From Nemopilema nomurai (taxonomy: Eukaryota; Cnidaria; Scyphozoa; Rhizostomeae; Rhizostomatidae): a DNA stretch of 64,000 nucleotides. Made by a program: the position numbers and the translations under genes. Numbering within the stretch: the stretch's first letter is position 1; each line of letters starts with the position of its first letter. The stretch spans positions 4,021,189 through 4,085,188 of the forward strand of contig ML133401.1 of assembly GCA_003864495.1 (NCBI GenBank), in the 5' to 3' direction. This document shows, in pieces, positions 47,101 through 58,379 of the stretch. The notes beneath the pieces are model-generated. The model saw only the letters and a program-made list of their open reading frames with translations, was not told the origin of the DNA and did no database searches.

Positions 47101-50100
47101 ACACTGGTGAAATAGTTGCAACAAATCGCGAGGCGTGTTTGGGTAGGCTTGTTACCGGGACTTCAGCCCCCCCCCCCAAATGGACTTGAAGGGTAAATGG
47201 GAGTGGGGGAGTTCCTGACAGTGCTAACTGGTTGACCTTGTCCCCAAGGACAAAGCTTTCGTATCTTGTACAATTTACATTTCCTTCCAATTTCCTATCA
47301 CCATTACCTTGGCAAATTTACATTTAACCCTTTTCTTAACTAAGATCTAATCTTCTTACGCACGTTTTCCTACATCCATTCTACTATAATATACAAATCG
47401 ATTGCTTCTTCTTTTTGCACGGGTCTTATTTCTCATTTCAGACAGCCATCGCTATTCCTCCAAGAACATTTAATTAGGGCAAATCGTCTCCCTGTTCTAG
47501 AATATTGATCTCTATTGATAGCTCAAAACGGTCTGACTACAGAAAGTTATTTCTTCTGCTTTCAGATATCAATGAGTGCTTACTTGGAACTCATATATGT
47601 CACAATAATGCCACATGCATAAACGGTAATGGATCATACACATGCGCTTGCAAGCCAGGCTACACTGGAAATGAAACACATTGCAGCGGTATATTTTGGA
47701 ACGCTTACAGCGGATTCATATTTCTGCTTTGCTTAAAAATGGATTAAGTGAACGAAAGTGCTGCTTTGAAGTTTATTATTGGAATTTGGAAAACGCAGCA
47801 CCGGTATACTCCTATTTAAGTTACTGATTGTAAGAGTGGGTGTAAACTTTTTTAATTACAATAAAAATATAAAACATTCCCTATCATAGGACACAAATTC
47901 ACTTCCTCCTACTCATTTCTTCTGTTTTCAGATATCAATGAGTGCTCACCTGATACTTACAAGTGTCACATTAATGCCACATGCTCAAACAGTATTGGGT
48001 CATACACTTGCAATTGCAAGCCAGGCTACACTGGAGATGGAACGCATTGCAGCGGTATATTTTAAAACGCTTACAGCGGATTTATATTTTTGCTTTGCTT
48101 AAAAATGGATTAAGTAAACGAAAGTGCTGCTTGGAAGTTTATTATTGGAAATCGGAAAACGTAGCACTGGTATACTCCTAATTAAGTTACTAATTGTAAG
48201 AGTGGGTGTAAACTTTTTTAATTACAATAAAAATATAAAACATTCCCTATCATAGGACAAAAATTTGCTTCCTCCTACTCATTTTTTCTGTTTTCAGATA
48301 TCAATGAGTGCTCACTTGGAACTCACAAATGTCACAATAATGCTACATGCATAAACGATAATGGATCATACACATGCGCTTGCAAGCCAGGCTACACTGG
48401 AAATGGAACGCATTGCAGAGGTATATTTTTCTTCCTAAGTGTAATAAGGCAAAGCAGGAACACAGTAATAAAGATTTTGATAAGGTGCTCTCCTCGCTTC
48501 GTTTTCTTCAAAGCAATCCTATTACGAAGCAAAGATTGACGGATGCTTGAATGAATCAAATTATGCATCAGTTTCCGGTTGCACAAATTCGCTTCCTCCT
48601 ACTCATGCTTTTTAGAAATAGAAAAGTTTGTAAAAATTTGAGATTCGTACATACCAAATTGCGTTTAAAAACGAATATGTAAAGTGGTTTGATGAATTCA
48701 AATTCCTAACCCCCCCCCTCCCCCAAAAAAATTTCTGACCCCACCCCACTTAAGGCATAATTTCAAAAAATTTAAATCATTTAAATTTTACGCATTTAAA
48801 TCTAATTATGATCTCTAACTGTAGGTTCTTAAAAAAGTACTTTGTTCCTTGTAGCTTGCAGTCCAGGCTACAGTGGAAATGCAACGCATTGCAGAGGTAT
48901 ATTTTTCTTCCTAAAGCCCCGGCCAAACGACTCAACAATGTTGAGTCAACAAAGTTGAGTTACATGTTGAGTGAAAAGTTGAGTCGTTTGGCCACCTTGT
49001 TGAGCGTTGTTTAACGATGTTGAGCGTTGTTGAGTGAAATTAGATCTTGGTCAAAAATGTCGAGTGAACTTCTATTGTTCTGAGGTGTTGTTGAGCGATG
49101 TTGAGCCGTTTGGCCAGGCACTCAACAAAGTTTAGTGCGCGCACGCGCAGAAATGCTGTCTTGAACTTTGACGCCAAACGCACTGTCACTGAGTTTCTGC
49201 ATATGCGAAGAATGGATGCTGTCGAGAAAAGAAAGCGACGTTGTGACTATGAGAGAGATCGGGCCACAGTCACTGATAAGGATGATTTGGAGGATTCTGA
49301 CCCTTGCGAATCAATTTTCAGTGGGGAAGAAAGATGGCCTAGTAGCCCGTATATCAGTGAAGACGATAAAACCCTGGCTACAATGAACAAAGTTCTCACA
49401 AAGGCATCAACACCGATTCACTACGTGTCAAGCCCCAACCGCGCTCGCAATTCGAAATGTTGAGTCAAATGTTAAATGAAAAGATCAGCCCTTTTCGCAC
49501 CCCATAATCAACAAAGATGAACAGCATTCAACATTGTTCAGCGAAATGTTGAGTGAAAAGTTGAGTCGTTTGGCCAGGGCTTAAGTGTAGTAAGGCAAAG
49601 CAGGAACACAGTAATAAATATTTTGTTATGATGCTCTCCTTGCTTTGTTTTCTTCAAAGCAATCCTATTTCGAAGCAAAGATTGACGGATGCTTGAATGA
49701 ATCAAATTATGCATCAGTTCCCGGTTACACGAATTCGCTTCCTCCTACTCATGCTTTTTAGAAATAGAAAAGTTTGTAAATATTTGAGATTCGCACAAAC
49801 CAAATTGCGTTCAAAAATTAATTTAAAATATTTCAAATCGTGTTACAAACGAATATGTAAAGTGGTTTGATGAATTCAAATTCCCAAATTATTGCGATCT
49901 TCGCTAGACATCAACTGACTCTACATACCTAGTTTACTTGAGAATGCAACTAAAATGAAAAGGGCAATGAGCTTGAGAGTGTAGTTAGCTGTATTGGTGA
50001 GCAATTATTTCCTAATACATACATTTAAATAGCACGGAGTAGCAGTATACTTGATAACCTAAACTTTGAATGGTGTGCAAAATAATTTGACTTAAAATTC

Positions 50101-51773
50101 AATCTTAACTTTTAAATTATTGAAGCATATAGGAAGTCAGAGAGATAATACTGAAAGTAATTAGCAAAATATCAATTGTTGGTGCTTAATGAGCGATCAT
50201 TTTTTGAACAGTGTTTCTTAACTTTCTGCAACACTAGAAAGTGGTTATATTCTTTTCTAATAATCATCTAGGAACTTCCACCTGTCTCGATTGGTATTCC
50301 GCTGGAGCCAGAGCAAATGACACTTACACTATACTAGATGCAGAAGAGAAACCACTCAAAGTCTATTGTGACATGACGTCAGAGGGTAATTCGTCGTGGA
50401 CGCTTGTCGCATCATACTCCCTGGCAAATGTTGAGCAATTCAAAAGATCTCCATTCTATAACAACAATCCTCTGGATGAGGAAAATGTTCAATGGGATTT
50501 GTACAGGTATTAAACCAATATATATTTCCATATATCCAAAAATTTACCATTGCAAAACCTATAATTAAATAAACAGCCATGCTACTTCTCATTTCAGGAA
50601 GCTTACGCTGTTAAGAACTTTTTAAACTTGAGGTTTCAGTACATCAGAACATTTTTTGTATATGAACATGGATTTTGCATTTTGATAAAAGTGAAAACTT
50701 CACCAGCAAACGAATATCCGCAAAGCAATGGCAATAGTTCAAGATGTGTTGGACATAGAGATTCGGTTCCAATTCATTTCATCTGACAACGAGTGACACT
50801 AATGCTAAGCTTTCTCGTGCTAATTGCACTGATTCAGATCCTGAAATATTAATACCTTGGATCATGAATACTTTTAAAGACGTTACCTCTTTCCTGAGCT
50901 TCAATTTCTGAGTGCTAACTAACCTTGCCTAATTCGTAAGGTAAATCACAAGAAACTCAAGGGTGATCATTCTAATTGTGTTAAGCCATTTCCAATTAGA
51001 GAATTAGATCATAGAATTAGATCATAGAATTAAAGAAGGATATCAAGAAAAGAAGTATATTGGATAACAAAAGACAATTTGTTTATACATACCAGTTACC
51101 TCAACAGCTATGTATAAATATCATTCTTGTTAAATTGCTCAAATTTATAATACTTTGGTTAATAAATATCACTCTTACAAGAAGCTTATTAGCACAAAGC
51201 TTTAATACACGACCAGTGAACTGCACACTGATAGGTAAACGATGCCTTCAATCCTTTTGCTTAAAACTGCGTATCTTCACTGACAATAAAAGTCTTAATG
51301 ATAAAGCGGGGGCTTTTGATTCCCCAAGCTCATTGGCAGGTTTCCCAGATTATTGGTAATTTGCCTTTGATTTCTCATCTTTTAGGCTAAGCAAGTACAA
51401 AATGGAAAGAATTTCCAGCTCTTCTACACATTGGAGGATGACGTGCAGTTATCCTGAATACCGTTTTGATTTCCGGGATTACATCAGAGGGAAAATTAGT
51501 CAGATCAACCCATTTACATTCCAAGGTACTAAAGAATGGAAAACAGTGGAGTTCATCAATGTACGTGGAAAATATGCAAATAATCTGTTGATTCCGTTCT
51601 GGCAGTCGAGTGGGACTACTTTCCATACAGACTCAAACGAAATCGATTTTTTCAAGAATGGAAGTGTGAAAAGCGAGGACAACTTTGGCTATTACGCAAG
51701 TATAAATCGGGAGTTTCGATGCACAGAGCGACAAAACAGCACCACCCAACTTTGGTTTGGCGGACTCCATTAG
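44116..51773 (+). CDS. Gene C: PAN/apple, EGF and fibrinogen-like secreted protein
   Basis: Coding exons: 45062-45105, 45726-46062, 46703-46790, 47566-47688, 47932-48054, 48298-48420, 50272-50506, 51386-51773; a non-coding exon of about 44145-44173 is likely. The N-terminus is hydrophobic (signal or signal anchor). Exon 2 encodes a PAN/apple domain (six spaced cysteines, ENSCKAYCIMDTQCKS). Exon 3 is a small cysteine-rich unit, then three EGF exons (each DINEC...C). The last two exons encode a fibrinogen-like domain (CLDWYSAGARAND, VYCDMTSEG, ending WFGG). All phases fit. PAN-EGF-fibrinogen-like proteins are reported among coral skeletal-matrix proteins; whether this one is such a protein is inference. 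A polyadenylation signal AATAAA lies at 52157-52162. The start is ATG 45062, the first ATG giving a hydrophobic N-terminus in phase. Confidence 0.75.
45062..46790 (+). CDS. Gene C exons 2-4, N-terminus, PAN/apple and cysteine-rich unit
   Basis: 45062-45105 (phase 2 end, TT|GTAAGT), 45726-46062 (ends TCA|GTAAGT, phase 0) and 46703-46790 (ATTGGAGAAAACTGC start, ends G|GTTTGT, phase 1). They carry the hydrophobic leader, the PAN/apple domain and a short module with six cysteines (CRTYGNCHSGERCLDTCYC). Confidence 0.7.
46590..46675 (-). repeat. Interspersed repeat copy (pair with 57605-57680)
   Basis: The reverse complement (GGGGCGGGCTGGGCCGGGTGG..., GGCGATCGCC..., CCCCTCAGAATT) aligns with 57608-57675 on the + strand. 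The two copies therefore belong to one interspersed family inserted in opposite directions. Ends were not resolved. Confidence 0.65.
47566..48420 (+). CDS. Gene C, three tandemly duplicated EGF exons
   Basis: Exons 47566-47688, 47932-48054 and 48298-48420 each encode one calcium-binding type EGF (DINEC start, HxNATC, CKPGYTG). Their starts are exactly 366 bases apart, and the introns after the first and second are near-identical. This shows recent tandem duplication of an exon with its intron. All are phase 1-1 and can be gained or lost without frameshift. Confidence 0.88.
48855..48896 (+). pseudogene. Truncated fourth EGF exon
   Basis: It keeps only the last third of an EGF module (ACSPGYSGNATHCR) with an acceptor-like TTGTAG before it and the same AGAG|GTATAT donor as the third EGF exon. 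Its 42 bases would keep the frame if spliced in, but would add an incomplete module. More likely it is the worn end of a fourth duplicate. Confidence 0.65.
48915..49581. mobile_element. PIF/Harbinger-type MITE inserted in gene C
   Basis: A 667-bp element with about 22-bp inverted ends (AGCCCCGGCCAAACGACTCA start; matching AGCCCTGGCCAAACGACTCA on the other strand) and a 3-bp TAA target duplication (48912-48914, 49582-49584). The paralogous intron at 48421-48450 shows the uninterrupted site CTTCCTAAGTGTA. TAA duplication is typical of PIF/Harbinger. Inside are many GTTGAG direct and inverted copies and a 121-codon open frame (49098-49463) that is not recognisably a transposase. Confidence 0.88.
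50272..51773 (+). CDS. Gene C last two exons, fibrinogen-like domain
   Basis: 50272-50506 (acceptor ATCTAG, phase 2 end AG|GTATTA) and 51386-51773 (acceptor TTTTAG). The domain starts TCLDWYSAGA, has VYCDMTSEG as in fibrinogen C-terminal domains, and ends with QLWFGGLH and a stop. It is somewhat shorter than a classic fibrinogen C-terminal domain. Confidence 0.75.
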
Positions 51774-52336
51774 GCCAGAGCCATTTTAACTTTGCCACTT
51801 TTGCAATTTGACTTTGACTATCAGAACTGCACTTGTAGGTAAGTTGCTATTTAGCTTTAATCGTAAAAAAGATGCAACATTGATGCTAAATAATGAGACA
51901 AAACGATTTCTGCTTTTCTGAAAAGTTTCTCCCTTCTTTTATTGCGACCTCGTGTTAATTTCAGCCGTGTAGAATCCTCAAGGGACATCGTTTTCATTCA
52001 ATTCAGGCCTAGAACATTCGTTTTAAAATCGAATACATTCATACGAAGTCTTGTTCGCAAGATATTAATACCTTAAAAGTGGCTATGCGATGTTTTGTTA
52101 CAAACCTGCAGCGCAGTTACTTTACAGGGTGGTTCTAGTAGCCGTCAAAGTGATTAAATAAACGCTAGCAAAACATCAAATTTACGTAGGTCGGAAGCTC
52201 ACGAAATCAGTAGCTTGTGGCTTAAGGCATGCATGCTAGTATAATTTCAGTGCACTACCAATTACTTTTAAAGCAGTTGAGCAACCCTTGAGACTATCCA
52301 TACCGGCTGTAAGATTGTCTCCAATGGCTCTTATAA

Positions 52337-52866
52337 AGCCTGGTTTCCATATAGCCGTAAGGCTGCCTGCGACTGCTTTCTGCCATCTTCCATCTTCCAT
52401 ACCTACGGTATCGCCGGCAGATAATTCTTTATGAAAACGCTTTCTCACGGTACCGCAGGGAGCTGTTTGAAGTGCCGTAAGACTGCCGGGAGAGCCGGGA
52501 GAAAGTTGAACTTGTTGAACTTTTCCCGGTTCTTACGGCAGCCTCCCGGTACCGCCGGCAGACAAATTACTAATGGAAACGCCTTGCCTGCGGCTGCCTG
52601 CCGCATTCTTTTGTTCGAACGAAGCATGTGATGTGCAAGAACCAATTGAATAGGGCCTGCGTTTATTGCAGCAGCCATGTGTGTTTTGAATTTTGCCCGC
52701 CAGTTTTCCCCGCTCAAACTTTAACTAGTTACCGGCATAGTTACCGATACCGCAGGCAATTGCAAACAAAACGTTTCCATTTGCCGAAGGTGGAAGATGG
52801 CAGAAAGCAGTCGCAGGCAGTCGCAGGCAGTCGCAGGCAGCCTCACGGCTATATGGAAACCAGGCT
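52337..52866. mobile_element. PIF/Harbinger-type MITE with long inverted ends
   Basis: A 530-bp element bounded by AGCCTGGTTTCCATATAGCC and its complement, with imperfect inverted ends of about 60-90 bp (the right end carries extra GCAGTCGCAG copies). It is flanked by TAA on both sides (52334-52336, 52867-52869). The interior contains further GCCGG/CCGGC-rich palindromic blocks and no transposase. Confidence 0.85.
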
Positions 52867-52869
52867 TAA

Positions 52870-54400
52870 TGTCGGTACCGTACATTCTATAATTTTGATG
52901 CGGGCCGGAATCTGCGCAAACGTTTTACAACGCCACAAATTTGGAGTGGGAACGTCATTGCATCAAATAAAGGAGTGGGAAGTGAAATCGATAACAAAAT
53001 TGCGTGTTACTATGTAGTTGTATCAATATCTATTGAGTATTTGGAATATTTAATCAAGCTTCGTATCCTGATGCATTGAAAATGTCGCTGTATTCCGAAA
53101 GCAACCCAAGACCTCCCTTAAATGCAGATGTATCTATCTACGTTACTTGTTTATTTTCTTTGAATGATTTACAACAGTTTGTAAAGTCGGGCGCTTAAGC
53201 ATTTATTTTTCGTCTCTCGCACACAAATCAGTTGGTTAAGCTATCCAAGGTACTTACGCATATACATTTAGGATAGGGGCGCTCGGGCTGGGGTACCAAT
53301 CATCAGCCCATAAAATAACTTTAAGCATAGAAATTGACCAAAAGAAACGCTCTTTCTTGCCAGTCCTGCATACTCAAAAAATAACAAGAAACTCTGTCTA
53401 TAGATCATATGCACAGCACAGATACAAATAAACTGTATTTTACAAAGTTACACGAGTTACATCATCTTTTATCTTTATTTCTACATTTTGGCTAAAAATC
53501 TTTCAAATGTTCAAGGTTGTTCAAATGTTCAAATGTAGAGTTTTCTCACATTGAAGAGTCAAATAAATTATTCGGTATGAATTCAAAATAGTAATTGTAT
53601 GATTTGCTGACCAAAAAAATAACTTTCGCTCTAATTTTAGACCCAGAAAAGGAACCTGTACACCCCTTTCTTAAATATATATGTAAGTACACCCTGGGTT
53701 TAGCTACACCTGTAATTTTGGGCCAAGGTACAATGGCCTTCTCGTTTGGTTCCTGTCCTTGCCGCGAACGAACGCTTGTCTTTAGTGTAAGTTGCCATAC
53801 GTTTCAAGAAATCAAAGAACGACGATGACAGACGCCTACCATCTGCTTCCTTGATGCAAATAACCAACGATATAAGCACGATGCAGCCTTCTAGATTCAT
53901 GTCAAACAGCAAATCAAGTGGGTCATTCTTTGGAGATCAAGACAGATTTGGAATATCTCAGACAAAGATCCAGCATGTTCTATTCACGTGGCTCTATAAT
54001 ATTCAGGCAGATTATGCATATCGTGTCTTTGCATCTACTTAGGCTGGCGAAGGGGCTTTTCGCGATCTAGATAATGGACTCAAAACAACGCTTGAGCTTT
54101 TAATTAACTTGCTAGCTTCTTCCCAACCTTCTGCGGCAGATGTTTCTGTGTAGAGCTTCAAAGACGCCACTTACAAGATTTTCAGGCTCTTTTACTAAAA
54201 AAAAACAGATGTATTCGCCAGAAATCAGCGATCATGCTGTTTGTTACACAATAAAGTCAATCTGGAATACAGGAGTGAAGTGTCGAATTGAATTCTGCAG
54301 TACAAAACAGTGTTTGAGGTCAGGAATAAAGAAAACAAAAGTTGGTTGGAGGACTTGCATCAGACAAACGTTCTTTCTAGAACAATAGGAAACCATTCTC
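52870..54400. other. Intergenic region, no supported gene
   Basis: Short frames only. The 53595-53828 frame carries a few cysteines but no module pattern. Sequence downstream of 54400 begins to resemble a GPCR. Confidence 0.4.
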
Positions 54401-54436
54401 CAGAGCTATCAGGCTACGGTTGAATGCGTCGCTATT

Positions 54437-55274
54437 ATGTTGCTGTCTCGTGTGAAGCCTTTTCATTCTCTGAGAATATACACAAGCAGAATGTCTCGAC
54501 CGCCACACAGAATCCTAGTTTGTCCTTCCTCATCGCACAATTTTCGACCCGCAGTATTTGATATATGCCTGGCTATAATGGAGGTTTGTGACATTAAATC
54601 CAATATGGCGGTCTCAAGTCTGACAATCGTAGCCTTGATGGTAGAGCGTTATGTTGCCTGTATGCACGGCTTGCGTTTACATCAAATTGTAACAGATGAA
54701 AGAGTTGCTCTTGTTTTGCTGGGAATTTGGCTTCTTGGCGCTGCTAGTGGTGCAAGTATCTTCATAGGTAGGAACTAAAGAATCCTGTCATTGGCGATGC
54801 TAAGCGACGTACCAAGCATGAAATACTTGATTGTTATCATCAGCATTCCGAAGAGTTTGACGCTCATCATCATTCAGACTCGCTTGTTCATAACAAGCCA
54901 AAGACAAGTCAGGCGAGTGAATCCGGGATTGGTTATCGGTGTTCATCAGGAAGAGAGTGCGCAGGAAAGAAATCGAAACTGTCCTTTTCTCGCATCTGTT
55001 TGACACTATTCTGCCGCGATTCACGTATTCACCATCACGAGCTGCATCTTCGATCCTCTTCCGAACAACCTTTGGATGCAGGATTCAACAAAGCTATTAC
55101 CAGGCGAATCAGATATCTTTACACGCCATTGTAATAAACAAGAGATCGTCCATTTGGCATTGGCTGCCAAGGCCATGCGACTTGCTTGCTATTCATTCAT
55201 TTCCTGAGGTTTGTTCGGACTTGCGCAAATTGTTCTTTATAGTCAACTGTGTTCTGCAGGTGCCTAGGCTCTAG
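54437..55274 (+). pseudogene. Decayed rhodopsin-class GPCR-like sequence
   Basis: A frame at 54437-54778 contains a TM3-like helix ending VERYVAC, equivalent to the E/DRY motif of class A GPCRs, and a following TM4-like helix (VALVLLGIWLLGAASG). The downstream frame (54791-55003) has a hydrophobic TM5-like stretch and basic loop, then a third shifted frame follows. The reading frame is broken by stops and frameshifts, so it is a pseudogene or a highly damaged fragment. No subfamily can be named. Confidence 0.45.
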
Positions 55275-55480
55275 TGACGTAAATAATTGCGATTGTTGTT
55301 GCATGGCATGTTCCCACAGACTTAGAGATCTGCTTGTAACCAAGAGTTTTGCTGAAAAATAAAGACGTTTGTGTTATTTAGCCTCTATTCTATGCTCTGT
55401 CTCGGATATCAGAACGTAAATTTACAAAATAAAATCATCAATCGACGAGTTCTACAGTTTCATGAATCACGACCGGGCAT

Positions 55481-55980
55481 TGAATCATACTCCAAATCAT
55501 GAATCATACTCCAAATCATGAATCATGAATCATACTCCAAATCATGAATCATGAATCATACTCCAAATCATGAATCATGAATCATACTCCAAATCATGAA
55601 TCATGAATCATACTCCAAATCATGAATCATGAATCATACTCCAAATCATGAATCATTAATCATACTCCAAATCATGAATCATTAATCATACTCCAAATCA
55701 TGAATCATGAATCATACTCCAAATCATGAATCATTAATCATACTCCAAATCATGAATCATTAATCATACTCCAAATCATGAATCATGAATCATACTCCAA
55801 ATCATGAATCATGAATCATACTCCAAATCATGAATCATGAATCATACTCCAAATCATGAATCATTAATCATACTCCAAATCATGAATCATTAATCATACT
55901 CCAAATCATGAATCGTTAATCATACTCCAAATCATTAATCATTAATCATACTCCAAATCATTAATCATGCTCCAAAGCCA
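55481..55980. repeat. 26-bp minisatellite
   Basis: About 19 copies of a unit such as ATACTCCAAATCATGAATCA + TGAATC, with G/T switches (CATGAATC versus CATTAATC) in a non-random order. The unit itself contains repeated AATCATGA words. Confidence 0.95.
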
Positions 55981-58379
55981 GTTAATCGCACCTTGCGATA
56001 CAACGTTTCGTTGCTAGCACGAAAAATAAGACGATCATTTTCGCATTACCAGATATCAGATGTTTGAATTCTAAGCTTCAATTTGGAAAGTTTAACTGTA
56101 TCAGCAAGTGGCGCCGGCAAGGGGAAGCAAGGAAGCGGTTGATTCTCGAAAAATGAATAATATTAAGAGTAATTGCAGTACAAAAAGGAATCGAGCAGGG
56201 CTATTTGTCTGCAGCAAACCATTCAGGATTTCATAAGGGACAAAGCCTGCAGCAAAAGTAGGGCAATTCATTCACGCTTATTGAGCATTCAAGTGAGCCA
56301 AAAATGGAATCAATTCGAGGATAATGTATACTTCTCTAAGTTCCGAAAGAAATGACGCCGATGACAAATGCTCAAAAGGGGACTTAAAGAATTGGTCTAA
56401 ATGAAATGCAACAAAGTGGGCATTCAGCATCTATTGTTAAAAGTATTTTGGCTCAGCATGCAAACGCAAGTTCACCATGGCCTCAAAGCAAGGTTCATTA
56501 AATGCAACTGAAAATTGAAGGCAATTAGCCATCTGCGAAAATCAAATAAAAAATTGTATGATAGGCGTCTCGAGGGATATCCATCGTGGAAACAGGTTCT
56601 CGCCAATCCCCAACTGACATTGACAGCCGGTGTCATATGCGTTTCGATAAACTTATGCATTTCGGTCCGGGTACACAAACAAATGGCAATTTTAGTTATG
56701 CAAAAAAACGTACCCAAGCAATTAAACAATAGGTAACCGAAAGGAATAGTAGAATTGAGCCTTTCTCTTTATTCTTTGCATTCCGGTTTGGTCCGTATTG
56801 TTCAGAATGTAAGGAGCAATCTAACTAATTGTTAACAAGGCGGTGCTAATTACAAGCGGTGCTCTGATTTCCTTTATTTAGGAAACGCAAAGAGAGTACA
56901 AAATAAATTGTGCTGCTAGTTTGCGTGCGATAGACAAGTGTGAAATTTTTTGTTCGGGAAGCACTGTGTTCTATTTGTAACGCATATTGTGCCCAATTGT
57001 CACACCATGATAGATCAACACGATAGGTAACACATTGTGTTTCACAATGTTATACTTTTGCATAGGGTACCAAAACGCATATTACACCGGCCTTGATTTT
57101 TGCGCCTTTTGATCAAGTGGGGCGGTACATGACGAATTTTCAAATTAATAAAGCATTGCGAAGTAACGAAATCAATCTACCAATGATTAAATTCGTTTAA
57201 CATATGATTTCATTGTGCATTTAGACCACAGCGTGATGCGAATGCTGCTCAAAAGGATAATATTATCAGGCAAAAGACAATTAGAGAATTACCAAGCGCT
57301 TAAGGTGAATCAACTTTTACTACCTTCAATATATCCTGTACAAGACACAGTCAAGGTTCCTGCTAGTGTAAGTTTTGCAAGCAATAGTTGCACTGATTCC
57401 TTTGTTAAAAAGCTGTTCAGTAAGCACTTGTGTAACTTCCAAGCACTATCACAAAGGACTTCAGCCAAGCACTATAACATTATAGACTTCAGCCAAAATG
57501 CTCTATCACGGCATAAGCTTGTTGTCCTGGCACGGGTTATAGTTGCGAATGATCATTCCTAGCGTTGATTGATGTTTTATGTTGCACATGCTGCAGAGCA
57601 ACAAAATTAGGGTTTGACCGGGGGCGGACTGGCCCGGGTGGCTAGGGGGCGATCCCAACTCGGACCCCTCAGAATTTAAAAAATGGGCCTTTCATAAAGG
57701 GAAATGTTTTGAATACATACACAAATCTATAACCAAGCATGTAGGTTTTGCAGGATGATTCGAAACTATGGCTATCGCATCTAACCTCCCAAGGCCCCAA
57801 CCAAATGAGCCCCCCCCCCCCCTCGTGTTCAGTCATCGCAAACTGACTCCAGGAAAACTATGCAATTGCAATTTTTGTAGGACATAAATTTTGGATTTGT
57901 TGATGAGCACACCTACTTAAGGTCTTGCCACGCCCTATGGACCCTTCCATAGCTAGACAGCAACCCCAGAAGAAAAATGCCAGTTCGCCGCTTGATTTGA
58001 CTATTAAGAATCCTGACCATACACAAGGCTTTGGTATTCACCGACTTGTTAAATCACTACAATGCTGGGCAAGTAATTACAAGCAAACAGGTGTTTCTAT
58101 TCGCTAGAGGCACCGCGAATAGGTGAATTGGAAAGCAGTGGGATATTGCGGGGAAACAATTGTAGCTGACAGTGGCCTCAATCGGAAAAGGAGGCTTCAA
58201 ATAGAGGCAAGGTGGGCAATATAAATGTGCCATTCAAGATGACAATGAGTTCCTAACTAGGCAAACAATCTGCAGAGGTCGATTCAAAATTGGAAACGGT
58301 GCTGCTTGCATCAGTCGTATGGTATCAACAAGTCTTGCATGCATCATTTTGAAGTCATCTACTTCAAACGCAGTCAAAC
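55981..58379. other. Region upstream of the DEG/ENaC gene
   Basis: No supported gene. It contains the interspersed repeat at 57605-57680 and a C-run at 57812. The last 60 bases before 58380 are similar to those upstream of the decayed copy at 63474, so they are part of the duplicated unit and may hold 5' UTR or promoter. Confidence 0.5.
57605..57680 (+). repeat. Interspersed repeat copy (pair with 46590-46675)
   Basis: Starts GGGGGCGGACTGGCCCGGGTGG and continues GGGGGCGATC...CCCCTCAGAATTT, matching the reverse strand at 46590-46675. Probably the end of a non-autonomous transposon. Confidence 0.65.

Noticed and set aside
57215..57562. 115-codon ORF upstream of the DEG/ENaC gene
   Set aside because: No domain, signal peptide or homologous copy was seen in the window; composition is like the surrounding non-coding sequence.
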